This document shows, piece by piece, positions 46,617-56,777 of a stretch of DNA of 64,000 bases; position 1 is the stretch's first letter; every line of letters starts with the position of its first letter. Source of the DNA: Sphingopyxis sp. PET50 (GTDB taxonomy: Bacteria; Pseudomonadota; Alphaproteobacteria; Sphingomonadales; Sphingomonadaceae); contig NZ_CP104207.1 of NCBI RefSeq assembly GCF_025244705.1, forward strand, positions 868,001 to 932,000, given 5' to 3'. The notes below the pieces were generated by a model. That model made no database searches and had not been told where the DNA came from. It saw only the letters and a program-made list of their open reading frames with translations. Position numbers and translations under genes: made by a program.

Positions 46617-47387
46617 TCAATCCTCGACCAGCGCCACTGCCCGGATCCACCCCGCGCTGGCGCGCTCGATCTTCACCGGGAAGCAGCTCAGCGTCCAGCC
46701 GGTCGGGGGCAGGGCGGCGAGGTTGGTCAGCTTCTCGATCTGGTAATAGGGCTTGATCCGCCCCGCCTTGTGGCCTTCCCAGATGATCGAGGGATCGCGC
46801 GTTTCGGCCCAGCGCCGCGCAGTGTGGCTGAACGGCGCGTCCCAGCTCCACGCATCGGTGCCGACGACCTGCACGCCGCGTGCCGTGAGGTAGAGCGTCG
46901 CCTCCTCGCCCATGCCGCAGCCCTGGTCTGTAAAATTGTCGGTGCCGTACACCGCGCCTGACTGGACGAGGACGATGTCATAGGGCTGGAGTTCGTGCCC
47001 GATGCGCGCGAGTTCGGCCTCCACCTCGGCCCCGGTCACGACATGGCCCGCGGGCTTGGCCGAGAAGTCGAGCTTCACGCCGGGCCGGAAAAACAGGTCG
47101 AGCGGGGCTTCGTCGATGCTCGGGGCCGGCGTCGCGCCGCTGTCGGTCGTCGAATGGAAATGCCACGGCGCGTCCATGTGCGTGCCGTTGTGCGTGCTGA
47201 GCGTCAGGCTCTCGACCGCCCAGCCTTCGCCGTCGGGCAGGTCGTCCTGCGTCAGCCCGGGAAAGAACATCGCGATCTGCTGCCACGTATTTTCGTGGGT
47301 CATGTAGGTGATCTGCGGGCGCATCACCGGCGGGTCGGACACGACCTCGTTGGTGATCGGGATCGAGAGGTCGATGAACCGGGTCAT
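46617..47387 (-). CDS. Cyclase family protein (kynurenine-formamidase-like, PF04199)
   Basis: The protein has 256 residues. The metal-binding signature HGTHMDAPWHF is present (STHNGTHMDAPWHFHS), with a further His/Asp/Glu set near GTDAWSWDAPFSHTARRWAE. The family contains arylformamidases and isatin hydrolases, zinc or manganese enzymes that hydrolyse amide or cyclic bonds. The length is somewhat above KynB (about 210), and no kynurenine genes are nearby, so the substrate is open. Confidence 0.82.
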   Translation of the reverse strand: MTRFIDLSIPITNEVVSDPPVMRPQITYMTHENTWQQIAMFFPGLTQDDLPDGEGWAVESLTLSTHNGTHMDAPWHFHSTTDSGATPAPSIDEAPLDLFFRPGVKLDFSAKPAGHVVTGAEVEAELARIGHELQPYDIVLVQSGAVYGTDNFTDQGCGMGEEATLYLTARGVQVVGTDAWSWDAPFSHTARRWAETRDPSIIWEGHKAGRIKPYYQIEKLTNLAALPPTGWTLSCFPVKIERASAGWIRAVALVED

Positions 47388-47460
47388 GCCGCGATGCTGC
47401 GCCCACGCACCCGCTTGTGCAAGGCCGAACAGCAGCTATGACGTAACGGATAAACAACAC

Positions 47461-47580
47461 CGTTTGCCCTGAGCTTGTCGAAGGGCCGTCCTGTTTTTTG
47501 CGAGGACCGAAGGAAGAACGGTCCCCTTCGACTTCCTTGCAGGCGCTCAGGACAGGCTTCGACAAGCTCAGGACGAACGG
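47461..47580. repeat. Compound palindromic repeat, 'CTGAGCTTGTCGAAG' class
   Basis: CGTTTGCCCTGAGCTTGTCG faces CGACAAGCTCAGGACGAACG, with an extra CTTCGACTTCCTTGCAGGCG segment also present in the element at 46322. It fills the divergent gap between the cyclase and the transporter. Confidence 0.75.
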
Positions 47581-47602
47581 CATTTGGGGGAATATCGGGT
47601 TT

Positions 47603-49214
47603 ATGAGTGAAGGCGCCGCCTATCAGCCGACCGCGAAGGACATCCGCCTCGTCATCGCCGCCTCGTCGGCGGGGACGATCTTCGAATGGTATGATTTCTT
47701 CATCTATGGCACGCTTGCGGCGATCATCGGCAAGGCCTTTTTCCCCAGCGACAATGCGACGCTCGAAATATTGCTCGTCTGGGCGGGGTTCGCGGTCGGC
47801 TTCGGCTTCCGCCCGCTGGGCGCGGTGCTGTTCGGCTTCCTCGGCGACCGGCTGGGGCGCAAATATACCTTCCTCGTCACCGTGACCCTGATGGGTATCG
47901 CGACCGCTCGGCGTCGGCATGATCCCGTCCGCCGCGACGATCGGCATCGCGGCGCCGATCATCGTCATCCTGCTGCGCGTGCTGCAGGGGCTGGCGCTCG
48001 GCGGCGAATATGGCGGCGCGGCCGTCTATGTCGCCGAACATTCGCCGCCCGAAAAGCGGGGTTTCTACACCAGCTTCATCCAGGCGAGCGTCGTCGGGGG
48101 CTTCGTGCTCAGCCTGATCGTCGTGCTCGGGTGCAAGGCGGTGATGTCCGACGCGATCTGGGAGAGCTGGGGCTGGCGCGTGCCCTTCCTGCTGTCGCTC
48201 GGCCTGCTTGCGATTTCGCTGTGGATGCGGCTCAAACTTTCCGAAAGCCCGGTTTTCCAGGCGATGAAGGCCGAGGGCGAGCTGGCGAAAAATCCGCTCA
48301 AGGAAAGCTTCACCTACCCCGGAAACCCCAAACGCATCTTCGTCGCGCTGTTCGGTATTGCCGCGGGCCTCACCGTCATCTGGTACACCGCCATGTTCTC
48401 CGGCCTCGCTTTCCTGAAAGGGCCGATGAAGATCGAGGATACCGCCGCCGAGATCATCGTCGGGGTCGCGGCGGCGCTCGGCATGGGCTTTTTCCTGTGG
48501 GCGGGGGCCATTTCCGACCGCATCGGGCGCAAGAAGCCGATCGTCTGGGGCTATGCCGCGACGCTCGTGCTGCTCTTCCCGCTCTTCTGGCTGATGGGCA
48601 GCGTCGGCAATCCGGCGCTGACCGCGGCGGCCGAAAAGGCGCCCGTCGTCGTCGCCGGGTCGCAGTGCAGCTTCGATCCCTTTGCGCAGGTGCAGGCGAC
48701 GGCGTGCGGCAAGACGCTCGGCGAGCTCACCAGGCTCGGCGTCCCCTACACCGTCAAGGACAGCGGCAGCGGCTTCGACAGCGTGACGATCACGGTCGGC
48801 GGCCGTGAGGTCGCGGGCGAGGACCCGGCGGTGCTGCGTCCGGCGCTCGAGGCGATGGGCTATGATTTCGAAAAGCAGATTCCGGGGCCGCTGAGCATCG
48901 CGGTGATCGTCGCGGCGCTGCTGGGGCTCAGCGCGCTGTCGGGCTTCACCTATGGCCCGGTCGCGGCGCTGCTGTCCGAAATGTTCCCGCCGCATGTGCG
49001 CTACTCGTCGCTGTCGATCCCCTATCATCTCGGCACCGGCTATTTCGGCGGGTTCCTGCCGCTGATCGCCAGTTTCATCATCGCCAAGACCGGCGATGCC
49101 TATGCGGGGCTGTGGTACACCTGGGGCGTGGTCCTGGTCGCCTTCCTTATCGCCGCCTTCATGCTGAAGGAGCCGGTCGAGGGACAATGGGGCAAGGCAT
49201 CGCCCGCGGGTTGA
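47603..49214 (+). CDS. MFS transporter of the metabolite:H+ symporter (MHS/ProP-like) family (frame interrupted near 47906-47912)
   Basis: Twelve-helix sugar-transporter-like fold. The N-terminal SSAGTIFEWYDFFIYGTLAA and the loop GDRLGRKYTFLV are MHS signatures. The frame breaks after MGIATA and resumes as GVGMIPSAATIGIAAPIIVI if GCTCGGC (47906-47912) is read as GCCGGC. The second half has RVLQGLALGGEYGGAAVYVA and SDRIGRKKPIVWG. A roughly 90-residue polar insert with two Cys (CSFDPF...TACGK) lies between later helices, probably a periplasmic loop. It likely imports an organic acid or osmolyte. Confidence 0.88.
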
Positions 49215-49258
49215 TCGCCCCCATTGGCGCTGCGGGTTTTCGCGGCTAGGGGCGGGGG

Positions 49259-50307
49259 ATGATCGAGATCGCCGCTCCGCTCCGCCTTCGCCTCGACAGG
49301 CAAGCGCTCGTTGCCAACTGGCGCTGGCTGGCTCGGGCGAGCGGCGCGGCGGCCTGCGGCGCGGCGATCAAGGCCGATGGCTATGGCCTTGGCGCGCGTG
49401 CGGTCATGCACCATCTCGCCGACGCCGGATGCCGTTTCTTCTTCGTCGCGACCTGGGCCGAGGCCGCGGCGCTGATGCCGCTGCCCCGGGGGGTATCGCT
49501 GTCGGTGCTCCACGGCGTCGGCGAGGCCGACATGGTGGCGGCGCGTATGCTGCCGGCGCGTCCGGTGCTCAACAGCATCGAACAGGTCGCGCGCTGGCGC
49601 CATGCCGGGGAAGGGCGCCCGTGCGACGTGATGGTCGATACGGGGATGAACCGGCTGGGATTGACCGCCGCCGAGGCGGTGGGTGGCGCGCTGGATGGCC
49701 TCGCGATCGAGACCTTGCTCAGCCACCTCGCCTCGGCCGACGAGGAGAGCGCGCAGAATGCGCGCCAGCTCGCGGCCTTTCGCGCGCTTCGCGAGGCCAT
49801 TCCAGCGCGGCGCTACAGCCTTGCGAACAGCGCCGAGCATCTGCCTCGGCACCAACTATGCGTTCGATCTCACCCGCCCCGGCCTCGCCCTATATGGCGG
49901 CACGCCGCGCGCCGAGGCCGCCGGGCATATCCGTCAGGTCGCCTTTCCCGAGGCACGCGTGCTGCAAATGCGCACCGTCCCGGCCGAGCGAAAGCGTCGG
50001 TTACGGCGCGACCTGGATTGCGCCCGCGGACAGCCGCATCGCGATCGTCAATCTCGGCTACGCCGATGGCTATCTGCGCTGTCACGCGGGCCGCGGCGGG
50101 GCGACCTGGAACGGCGCGGCCCTGCCGCTGGTCGGGCGCGTGTCGATGGATCTGCTTGCTTTCGATGCCGGCGCAGCGGCCGGGCTGGGCGAGGGCGACT
50201 GGCTGGCGCTCGACTATGATCTTGCAGCGACAGCCGCGCAGGGCGGCCTGTCGCAATATGAGCTGTTGACCAGCCTCGGATCGCGTTTCGAGCGCTACTG
50301 GGACTGA
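49259..50307 (+). CDS. alr: Alanine racemase (two frame interruptions, near 49832-49838 and 49983-49989)
   Basis: PLP enzyme making D-alanine for the cell wall. The PLP lysine is Lys38 in GAAIKADGYGLGARAVM. VDTGMNRLGL and LLSHLASADEES are barrel motifs. Two indels break the frame. Reading both GCCGAGC strings as GCCGGC restores ANSAGICLGTNYAFDLTRPG and RTVPAGESVGYGATWIA, the latter holding the catalytic Tyr. The chain then continues VNLGYADGYLR, GRVSMDLLAFD and GLSQYELLTSLG to the stop. The repaired length is about 348 residues, normal for Alr. It follows the transporter by 44 bases. Confidence 0.92.
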
Positions 50308-50353
50308 CAGTGACGTCCGGTTGGCGGGCGCGAGCGCACATATCCGATCTGAT

Positions 50354-50432
50354 CCCCGGCGAAGGCCGGGGTCCGGAGCGGTAGAAAGCCGACATAGCGT
50401 TGTGACGCTCTGGAACCCGGTCTTTGCCGGGG
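50354..50432. repeat. Palindromic repeat, 'CCCCGGCGAAGGCCGGGG' class
   Basis: CCCCGGCGAAGGCCGGGG (50354-50371) faces ACCCGGTCTTTGCCGGGG (to 50432); the right arm is degenerate. It lies between alr and the TonB receptor terminator. Confidence 0.7.
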
Positions 50433-50482
50433 AGCGGGTTATGGCGAATCGTCCGCTCCCCACCCCAAAGCCGTCAGGTTCG

Positions 50483-50518
50483 CAAAAGAAAAGGCCGCCT
50501 TCCCGAGGGAAGGCGGCC
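50483..50518 (-). terminator. Rho-independent terminator of the TonB receptor gene
   Basis: On the minus strand GGCCGCCTTCCC-(CTC)-GGGAAGGCGGCC is followed by TTTTCTTTTGCG, a 12-bp GC stem with a T-rich tail. It begins 26 bases after the receptor stop codon. This is the clearest intrinsic terminator in the window. Confidence 0.88.
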
Positions 50519-50544
50519 CGTTTCCGTGGCCCGTGCCGACTGGC

Positions 50545-53500
50545 TTACCAGTTGGCGCGGATACCGGCGTAGAAGTAGCGACCGAAAGTGTCGTACGGAT
50601 CGCCAGCGGCCGTACCGAGCAGACCCAGCGGCGGCTTCTTGTCGAACGCGTTGTCGATGCCGACGTAGAAGTTGAACTTCTTGTCGATTTCGAGATTTGC
50701 CCGGAAGCTGTGGTACAGCGCATCGGGGTAGTAGACACGCGGGAACTGGTCGGCATTTGCCGGCGGGAAAGTGATGATATCCCCCGGCGTGCAAGTCCCG
50801 CCGTTCGGGTTCGTGCCGCTGGCCGGACACGGATCCAGATAGGGATTCTGAGCCTCCCACGTACCGATCGTCTGTTTGCCGATGTAACGAACCGTCCAGC
50901 TCAGGTCGAATTCGCCGAAGTCGTAGTTTATGCTCGCGTTGGCAGCCCAGCGCGGATCCCCCAATTCGCTCATCTGACGGTTCGGGTCAGCCGGATTGAG
51001 CGGGTTGGTAAAGTTGTCGAGCTTCAGCAGGTGCGTCGCGATCGCGCGGAACGAGACGCGGTGGCCATTGTCGAACGTCCGGCGATACTGGATGTCGAAG
51101 TCGATGCCTTCGGTCTTTTGCGCCGCGAAGTTAACGCCGCCCGAAACGACCGCGAAATCACCGAACAAGCCGGTGGCCGGGTCGCGTGCGACCGTGGCGC
51201 AGAACTGGTTGTTGATACCCCCTGCATCATCATAGCACAGATTGATGATCGTCTGCGCGCCGAGCGTGGCGATGAGGCTTTCCACCTTGATCTTGTAATA
51301 GTCGACCGTGAAGTTGAAGCCGGGCAGGAAGCTCGGTTCGACGACGACGCCGAGCGTGAGGCTTTTGCCGATCTCATTTTTCAGGGTCGGATTACCGCCT
51401 GAAAGGAAGCTGGTCGACGAAGTCCGCGCCGAGCAGTTGACCCAGGGCGAGCCAACGGGGCCGTTGAAGGCGGTGCCGAGCGCAAGCTGTTTGGACCGCG
51501 GCATTGACCGTGGTCGGGACACCGGCTGCGGCACAATTCGCCGCACGGTTCGGTCCGTTTCCGATATTCAGGCTGTCGCAGGGGTCGGCGATGAATGCGA
51601 AATTCTGCGACTGCGGCGAGAATAGATCGCTCTGGGTCGGGGTGCGTACCGACTTCGCATAGGCCGCACGGAACCGGACATCAGGGATCGGTGCATAGAG
51701 GCCCTGAATGTTGTATGCCCAGACCGTGCTTAGCCGACGAATTATAGTCGGAAACGCGTGCCGCCGCATTAATCGACAGTTCCTCGGCAAAGGGCATGTT
51801 GGCGAGCAGCGGAACGCTGAGTTCGCCGAACGCTTCCTTGACGGTCAACTTCGCGGGGTCGAAAGGCTGGATCGCGTTTAGGAAGGTGCCGCCGCTGGCC
51901 GTCAGGCTGTCGAACGCCGAATATGCCTTTTCCTCGCGGTATTCGGCACCGAGAGCAAAACCGATCGGGCCGCCAGGAAGTTCGAACAGCTGCGACAGGT
52001 CACCATTGATGCTTGCCAGCGCCACGAACTGTTCAGCCTTTTCCTTGCGGATGGCCGTCGTGTTGACGAAGTCGAGCGCGGCCTGGCTCGGAGCGCCCGA
52101 GCCGAAGACGTTGATCGGAACGCAATCCGGGCGCGTTACGGTCACCGCGTTGACGCGGCAGACGATCTCGCCAGCGGCGTTGCGCGTCGCATCAAGCGCC
52201 AGCAGGAAGCCGTCGTCATTGCCCTGCTCATCGAACAGGACCAGGTTGTTCAACGAACGCAGCCGAGTTTCGAGGCGGCCATAGTTCAGCGACAGCTCGT
52301 AGCCCCAGTCGTCGTTGAACGTGCCTTCGACACCGGCCACGACACGATAGGTGTCGCGATCATGCAACTCGCCGCGACCGCCGAAGTCGGTGTTGAAGCG
52401 CGAAATCGCAAAGGCGCGTGCGTCCGGGGTAGCGTTACAGACCCCAAATCCGGCAAGGGTCTGGAACGCCTGCGTTGTCAGGAACGGGTTGTCGCAGCGC
52501 AGGTTGGTGCCGCCGCCGAAGAAGCCCGGGATGCTGCCCTGGAAAAAGCTTGGCTGGCCTTCCTGGACGGCATCGACATGGACATATTTCGCTTCGACGA
52601 ACGGGCGGAAGGCGTCGCTGACGTCATAGTGCGCAAGCAGGTTGACCGCATAGCGCTGCAGACCTGCCGCCAACTGGCCAGTGTTTCGCAGCGTTGACCC
52701 CTGACCGCCTTGCTGATTGCCCGACGCCGCGTTCGAAAAGCTGCGATCGGGAACGTCGATGAACAGATCGCCGTTTGGCGCGAAGCGAAGATAACGGCGA
52801 ATGGCGGATGAAGCAGGGTCAAGTGCGCCGACCGTGCCGCCATCGCTGATCGAGGCGTTCTTGATGCCGCAAAGGAATTCGTTTTCAAAGGCACCACCAG
52901 CAACCAGCTGATACTGGCAGCGGCCCGAATAGGCGCCGGTCAGGCTGTCGCGGTCGCTGAAGTACAAGGCTTCCGAACGCGCATATTCAGCCGAAACCGC
53001 CACGTTGCCGCGGCCGTCGGCGAAATTCTTGCCCCAGGTGCCGCTGACGAAGACGTTGCCGCGGTCGCCGCGCGACGAGACGCCGCCCTGCGCGCGCAGG
53101 TTGATGCCGTCGAAGTTGCGCTTGGTGATGAAGTTGACGACGCCGGCGACGGCGTCCGAGCCGTAGATCGCCGAGTTGCCGCCGGTGACGATGTCGACGC
53201 GCTCCAGCAGATCGACCGGGATGGTGTTGACATCGACCAGATAGTCGCCCGGCAGCGCGGTGATGTGGCGCTTGCCGTTGACCAACACCAGGGTGCGCGA
53301 GATGCCGAGACCGCGAAGGTCGAGGATGTTCAGGCCGGCGGTGCCGATGAAGCGGGTCGAGTTGCCCTGGCTGAAGGTCGAGCGCAGCGACGGAAGGTCG
53401 TTCAGCGCATCGCCCAGCGAGACGTCGCCGGTGTCGGTCAGTTCGCCGACATCGACCGAGGTCAGCGGAACCGACGATTCGAGCGTCGGGCGCGCGATGC

Positions 53501-53666
53501 GTGAGCCGGTGACGACGATGGCGCGGTCGGTATTCTCGTCCGAATCGCAGACGCCGTTCTCATTGGCATCGACGCAATCGGCAGTGCTTTGCGCAAGGAC
53601 AGGTTGGCTTACAGATATCGCCACTGCAAAGGCAGCAGCACCCATAAGCAGGTGCGACTTGTTCAT
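50545..53666 (-). CDS. TonB-dependent outer-membrane receptor (two frame interruptions, near 51728-51734 and 51490)
   Basis: The protein has about 1040 residues from ATG at 53666, after GGGGAG. The signal peptide is LLMGAAAFAVAISVSQPVLAQ, followed by a short Asp/Cys linker (DCVDANENGVCDSDENTD) and the TonB box region AIVVTGSRI. The plug has LRGLGISRTLVLVNGKRHI and GGNSAIYGSDAVAGVVNFIT. The barrel continues across two breaks. One (GCTTAGC on the + strand) gives YNSSAGTVWAYNIQGLYAPI once corrected. The other is an extra base in AAA near 51490. The chain ends FGRYFYAGIRANW. Aromatic-terminal barrels of this oligomer-receptor type import peptides, saccharides or siderophores; the ligand is unknown. 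Confidence 0.9.
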
Positions 53667-54166
53667 GTGGTAACTCCCCGGTTGCCCGTTCAAAAATGGA
53701 GATGAACGGATTGGGAGACAAGAAAGACGGAAAACGGAACGCGCACAACCCCTTCGTGGCAATTTTCTGACTGCTTCACCGCATCGCCATGACAATGTGT
53801 CATTTTAGCAACAGTGGACGGGCCATTCCCGGATTTGCGCCGGGCAAGAAGCTTGTCGCCTTGCGACAGGAAGCAATGGCGTCGCTGCGTCCGTGCCCGT
53901 TGAAATGTCGAGAATGAGGTTTCCTGTGAAACGAAATTGCTTTCGGGCGAATCGGCACCAGTCGAACCGCGGCCGCATCCTTCGCGCCATTTTTCTTTCG
54001 GCGTCCCCGAATCGCGCCTCCGCGGATCGGGCATGCACCGAATCGGGAAGGGAGTCGCGGCGGCTATGTTGCGATGCATCATAGATTGATGCTAAGTACG
54101 GCGCTTCCAAATCAAACCCGGCGCGGCGGGGTCGTCTATGCCGCAAGCCCAGGGAGCAGTGACAGC
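53667..54166. other. 500-base gap between TonB receptor and phaR
   Basis: No credible gene is seen on either strand; the open frames here have no recognisable protein and no ribosome binding site. GC is lower than average in 53760-54110. It contains the promoter regions of two divergent genes and the dyad at 53789-53803. Confidence 0.5.
53789..53803. promoter_or_regulatory. Candidate operator dyad ATGACA-ATG-TGTCAT upstream of the TonB receptor
   Basis: A perfect 6-bp inverted repeat (ATGACAATGTGTCAT) lies 123 bases upstream of the receptor start in an AT-richer stretch. It is a plausible binding site for a dimeric regulator of this exchange-type receptor; the protein is not known. Confidence 0.35.
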
Positions 54167-54706
54167 ATGGCAAAATCCAAGGCGCCCGCCGACGGCGAGA
54201 CGGTGACGATCAAGAAATATGCGAACCGGCGCCTCTACGACACCGAACGCAGCTGCTACATCACGCTCGACGATCTGGGCGCGATGGTGCGCGACGGGCG
54301 CGAATTCCGCGTGGTCGATGCCAAGAGCGGCGAGGACATCACGCATAATGTCCTGACGCAGATCATCATGGATGAGGAAACGCGCGGCGAGACGCTGCTG
54401 CCGGTCAATTTCCTGCGCCAGCTGATCGGTCTTTACGGCGACAAGATGCAGTCGATGGTGCCGCAATATCTCGAAGCGTCGATGGCGACCTTCCGCAAGA
54501 ACCAGCAGGATGTTCGCGCCGCGCTCGAAGGCGCGCTCGGCGCGAACCCGCTCGCCGAACTGACGCGCCGCAACCTCGAAATGTTCCAGCAGGCGGCGGG
54601 CGCCTTCATCCCGGGCGCCGGGGGCAGCAAGGCGAAGGACGCCGAAATCGCGGCGCTCAAGGCCGAGGTCGCCGAACTCAAGGCCGAGCTTGCCCGGAAA
54701 AAATAG
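54167..54706 (+). CDS. phaR: Polyhydroxyalkanoate synthesis repressor PhaR
   Basis: The protein has 179 residues from ATG at 54167, preceded by AGGGAG. The N-terminal DNA-binding domain is VTIKKYANRRLYDTERSCYI ... LDDLGAMVRDGREFRVVDAK. The PHB-accumulation domain is EETRGETLLPVNFLRQLIGL. A C-terminal Ala/Glu/Lys helix ends the chain (AEIAALKAEVAELKAELARK), probably coiled-coil. PhaR represses phasin/PHA genes until PHA granules sequester it. No phaC or phasin gene is in the window. Propionyl-CoA metabolism at 34-45 kb could connect to PHA (inference). Confidence 0.92.
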   Translation: MAKSKAPADGETVTIKKYANRRLYDTERSCYITLDDLGAMVRDGREFRVVDAKSGEDITHNVLTQIIMDEETRGETLLPVNFLRQLIGLYGDKMQSMVPQYLEASMATFRKNQQDVRAALEGALGANPLAELTRRNLEMFQQAAGAFIPGAGGSKAKDAEIAALKAEVAELKAELARKK

Positions 54707-54760
54707 CCGCAGAGACAATCCGGGGCCGCTCTCCCGCCCCCAGCACAGAAATCAGGAAAC

Positions 54761-56288
54761 ATGGTCAAACATGCGCTCAGCGTAACGCGGCAGGCCGACT
54801 TCGCGGCCTGGTATCAGGATGTCATTGCCGAAGCCGACCTCGCCGAGGAATCGGGGGTGCGCGGCTGCATGGTCATCAAGCCGTGGGGCTATGGCATCTG
54901 GGAACGCATCCAGACGGTGATGGACGCCGCGATCAAGGAGGCCGGGGTCCAGAACGCCTATTTCCCGCTCTTCATTCCCCTGAGCTTCTTCGAGAAGGAA
55001 GCCGACCATGTCGATGGTTTCGCAAAGGAAATGGCGGTCGTCACCCACCACCGGCTGATCGCCGACGGCAAGGGCAAGCTGGTGCCCGATCCCGAGGCAA
55101 AACTCGAGGAGCCGCTGATCGTGCGTCCGACCTCGGAAACGGTGATCGGCAATGCGATGAGCCGCTGGGTGCAGAGCTGGCGCGACCTGCCGCTCAAGGT
55201 CAACCAGTGGGCGAACGTCGTGCGCTGGGAAATGCGCACGCGCATGTTCCTGCGCACCAGCGAATTCCTGTGGCAGGAGGGCCATACCGCGCACGCCGAC
55301 CGCGACGATGCGATGGCCGAGACGCTGCGCGCGCTCGAAATGTACCGCGCCTTTGCAGAGGATGTGTTGGCGATGCCCGTGGTCGCGGGCGAGAAGCCCG
55401 AGAATGAGCGCTTTCCGGGCGCGGTTGCGACCTATTCGATCGAGGCGATGATGCAGGACGGCAAGGCGCTGCAGGCCGGCACCTCGCATTATCTCGGCAC
55501 CGGCTTCGCCGAAGCGGCGAACATTCGTTACCAGGACAAGGATGGCGGCCACAGCCTGTGCCACACGACGAGTTGGGGCACCTCGACGCGCATGATCGGC
55601 GGCGTCATCATGACGCATGGCGACGACGACGGCCTGCGCTGCCCGCCGCGCATTGCGCCGCACCAGATCGTGATCGTGCCGATGCTGCGCGACAATGACG
55701 AGGACGCGGAGATCCTCGATTATTGCCGCGATCTGGAAGCGCAGTTGAAGGCGCTCGACGCCTTCCGCGAACCCGTCCGCGTGCTGCTCGACACGAGCGG
55801 GGCCAAGGCGCAGACCAAGCGCTGGGGCTGGGTCAAGAAGGGTGCCCCGGTGATCGTCGAGATCGGCCCCCGCGACGTCGCCAGCGGCAATGTCGCGGTC
55901 ATCCGCCGCGACCGCCTCTATCAGGAGAGCGGCAAGCTCGACACGGCGTTCGTCGCCAAGGCCGATTTTGTCGCAAGCGCCGTTGCGACGCTCGAGGAGA
56001 TTCAGGTCAATCTCTACACCGAAGCGAAGGCGCGCCTCGATGCGAACATCGCCCGCGATATCACCGATCTGAAAGCGCATTTCGCCGGCGACGACAAGTT
56101 CGTGGGCTGGGCCGAGGTGCAATGGTCGCGCCCGACCGGCGCCGTGCTCGACGGGATCGTCGAGCAATTGAAGGCGCTCAAGCTGACGATGCGCAACACC
56201 CCGCTCGACGCCGCGCCGAGCGGACGGCGCGTGCATCTTCACCGGCGAACCGGCGGTTGAGCGCGTGCTGGTGGGGCGGACCTATTGA
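54761..56288 (+). CDS. proS: Prolyl-tRNA synthetase, eukaryote/archaea-like short type (frame interrupted near 56215-56221)
   Basis: Class II synthetase of about 508 residues, without the YbaK editing insert. Motif 1 region: GVRGCMVIKPWGYGIWERIQ. Motif 2: LIVRPTSETVIGNAMSRWVQ and VVRWEMRTRMFLRTSEFLWQ. Motif 3: SWGTSTRMIGGVIMTHGDDD. The anticodon domain has PHQIVIVPMLRDND. As given the frame ends at 56260 with RRVHLHRRTGG. Reading GCCGAGC (56215-56221) as GCCGGC restores APADGACIFTGEPAVERVLV and a stop at 56286-56288, the usual Tyr-ending C-terminus. Confidence 0.95.
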
Positions 56289-56310
56289 TATCGAGGTTGC
56301 GAGATATAAG

Positions 56311-56756
56311 GTTCGCACGAAGACACAAAGACACGAAGGGGGCAGGGCATGGACATCGAACAGCTCTGCTCCATCGTCGTCGATGCGGGATTCAACCTTC
56401 ACAAAGATATTGGGCCGGGGCTGCTGGAATCGGCTTACGAGACGATGCTCGCGGCTAAACTCGGGGCTATGGGTTTGAAAGTCGATCGGCAGGTGCCGAT
56501 TGATCTGCTTTACGATGGCGTAGCGATTCCGAACGCTTTCCGTCTCGATCTGCTCGTTGACCATCGACTGATCATCGAGATTAAGTCTACGGAAGCGACC
56601 TTGCCTGTTCATGCGAAGCAAGTTGTCACCTATTTGCGCCTGATGGGTCTCACCCATGGATTTGTTATGAATTTCGGAACTCCCACCTTCAAAGATGGCA
56701 TCCGGCGCCTGCTCAATGACCCGAGCCTCTTCGTGTCTTCGTGTCTTCGTGCGAAC
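56311..56756. mobile_element. Inverted-repeat-bounded unit carrying a GxxExxY gene
   Basis: GTTCGCACGAAGACACAAAG (30-bp arm, 56311-56340) matches the reverse complement of 56727-56756 at 28 of 30 positions. Each arm contains a tandem AAGACACGAAG motif. The interior of about 386 bases is almost entirely the GxxExxY gene. GC is well below that of proS and rnr on either side. The unit is placed exactly between proS and rnr, and its right arm forms the end of the gene. Mobility is inferred; no target duplication was confirmed. Confidence 0.65.
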
Positions 56757-56777
56757 AAATTTGGCAACACAGAATGA
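56349..56777 (+). CDS. GxxExxY protein (PF13366-like, PD-(D/E)XK nuclease-fold)
   Basis: The protein has 142 residues. The family-naming motif is GPGLLESAYETML (residues about 21-33). The putative nuclease core is NAFRLDLLVDHRLIIEIKST: an Asp, then Glu-x-Lys, as in PD-(D/E)XK enzymes. TYLRLMGLTHGFVMNFG completes the family pattern. The C-terminal LFVSSCLRANKFG is encoded by the right inverted repeat. The stop overlaps the rnr start (ATGA). The substrate is unknown; a nuclease activity is inferred from the fold only. Confidence 0.85.
   Translation: MDIEQLCSIVVDAGFNLHKDIGPGLLESAYETMLAAKLGAMGLKVDRQVPIDLLYDGVAIPNAFRLDLLVDHRLIIEIKSTEATLPVHAKQVVTYLRLMGLTHGFVMNFGTPTFKDGIRRLLNDPSLFVSSCLRANKFGNTE

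Noticed and set aside
49259..50307. alr as a pseudogene
   Set aside because: Both breaks are at GCCGGC-type strings and the protein is otherwise fully conserved; error in the sequence is more likely than decay of an essential-class gene.
54167..54706. A PHA synthesis cluster around phaR
   Set aside because: No phaC, phaA, phaB or phasin is present in the window; phaR stands alone.
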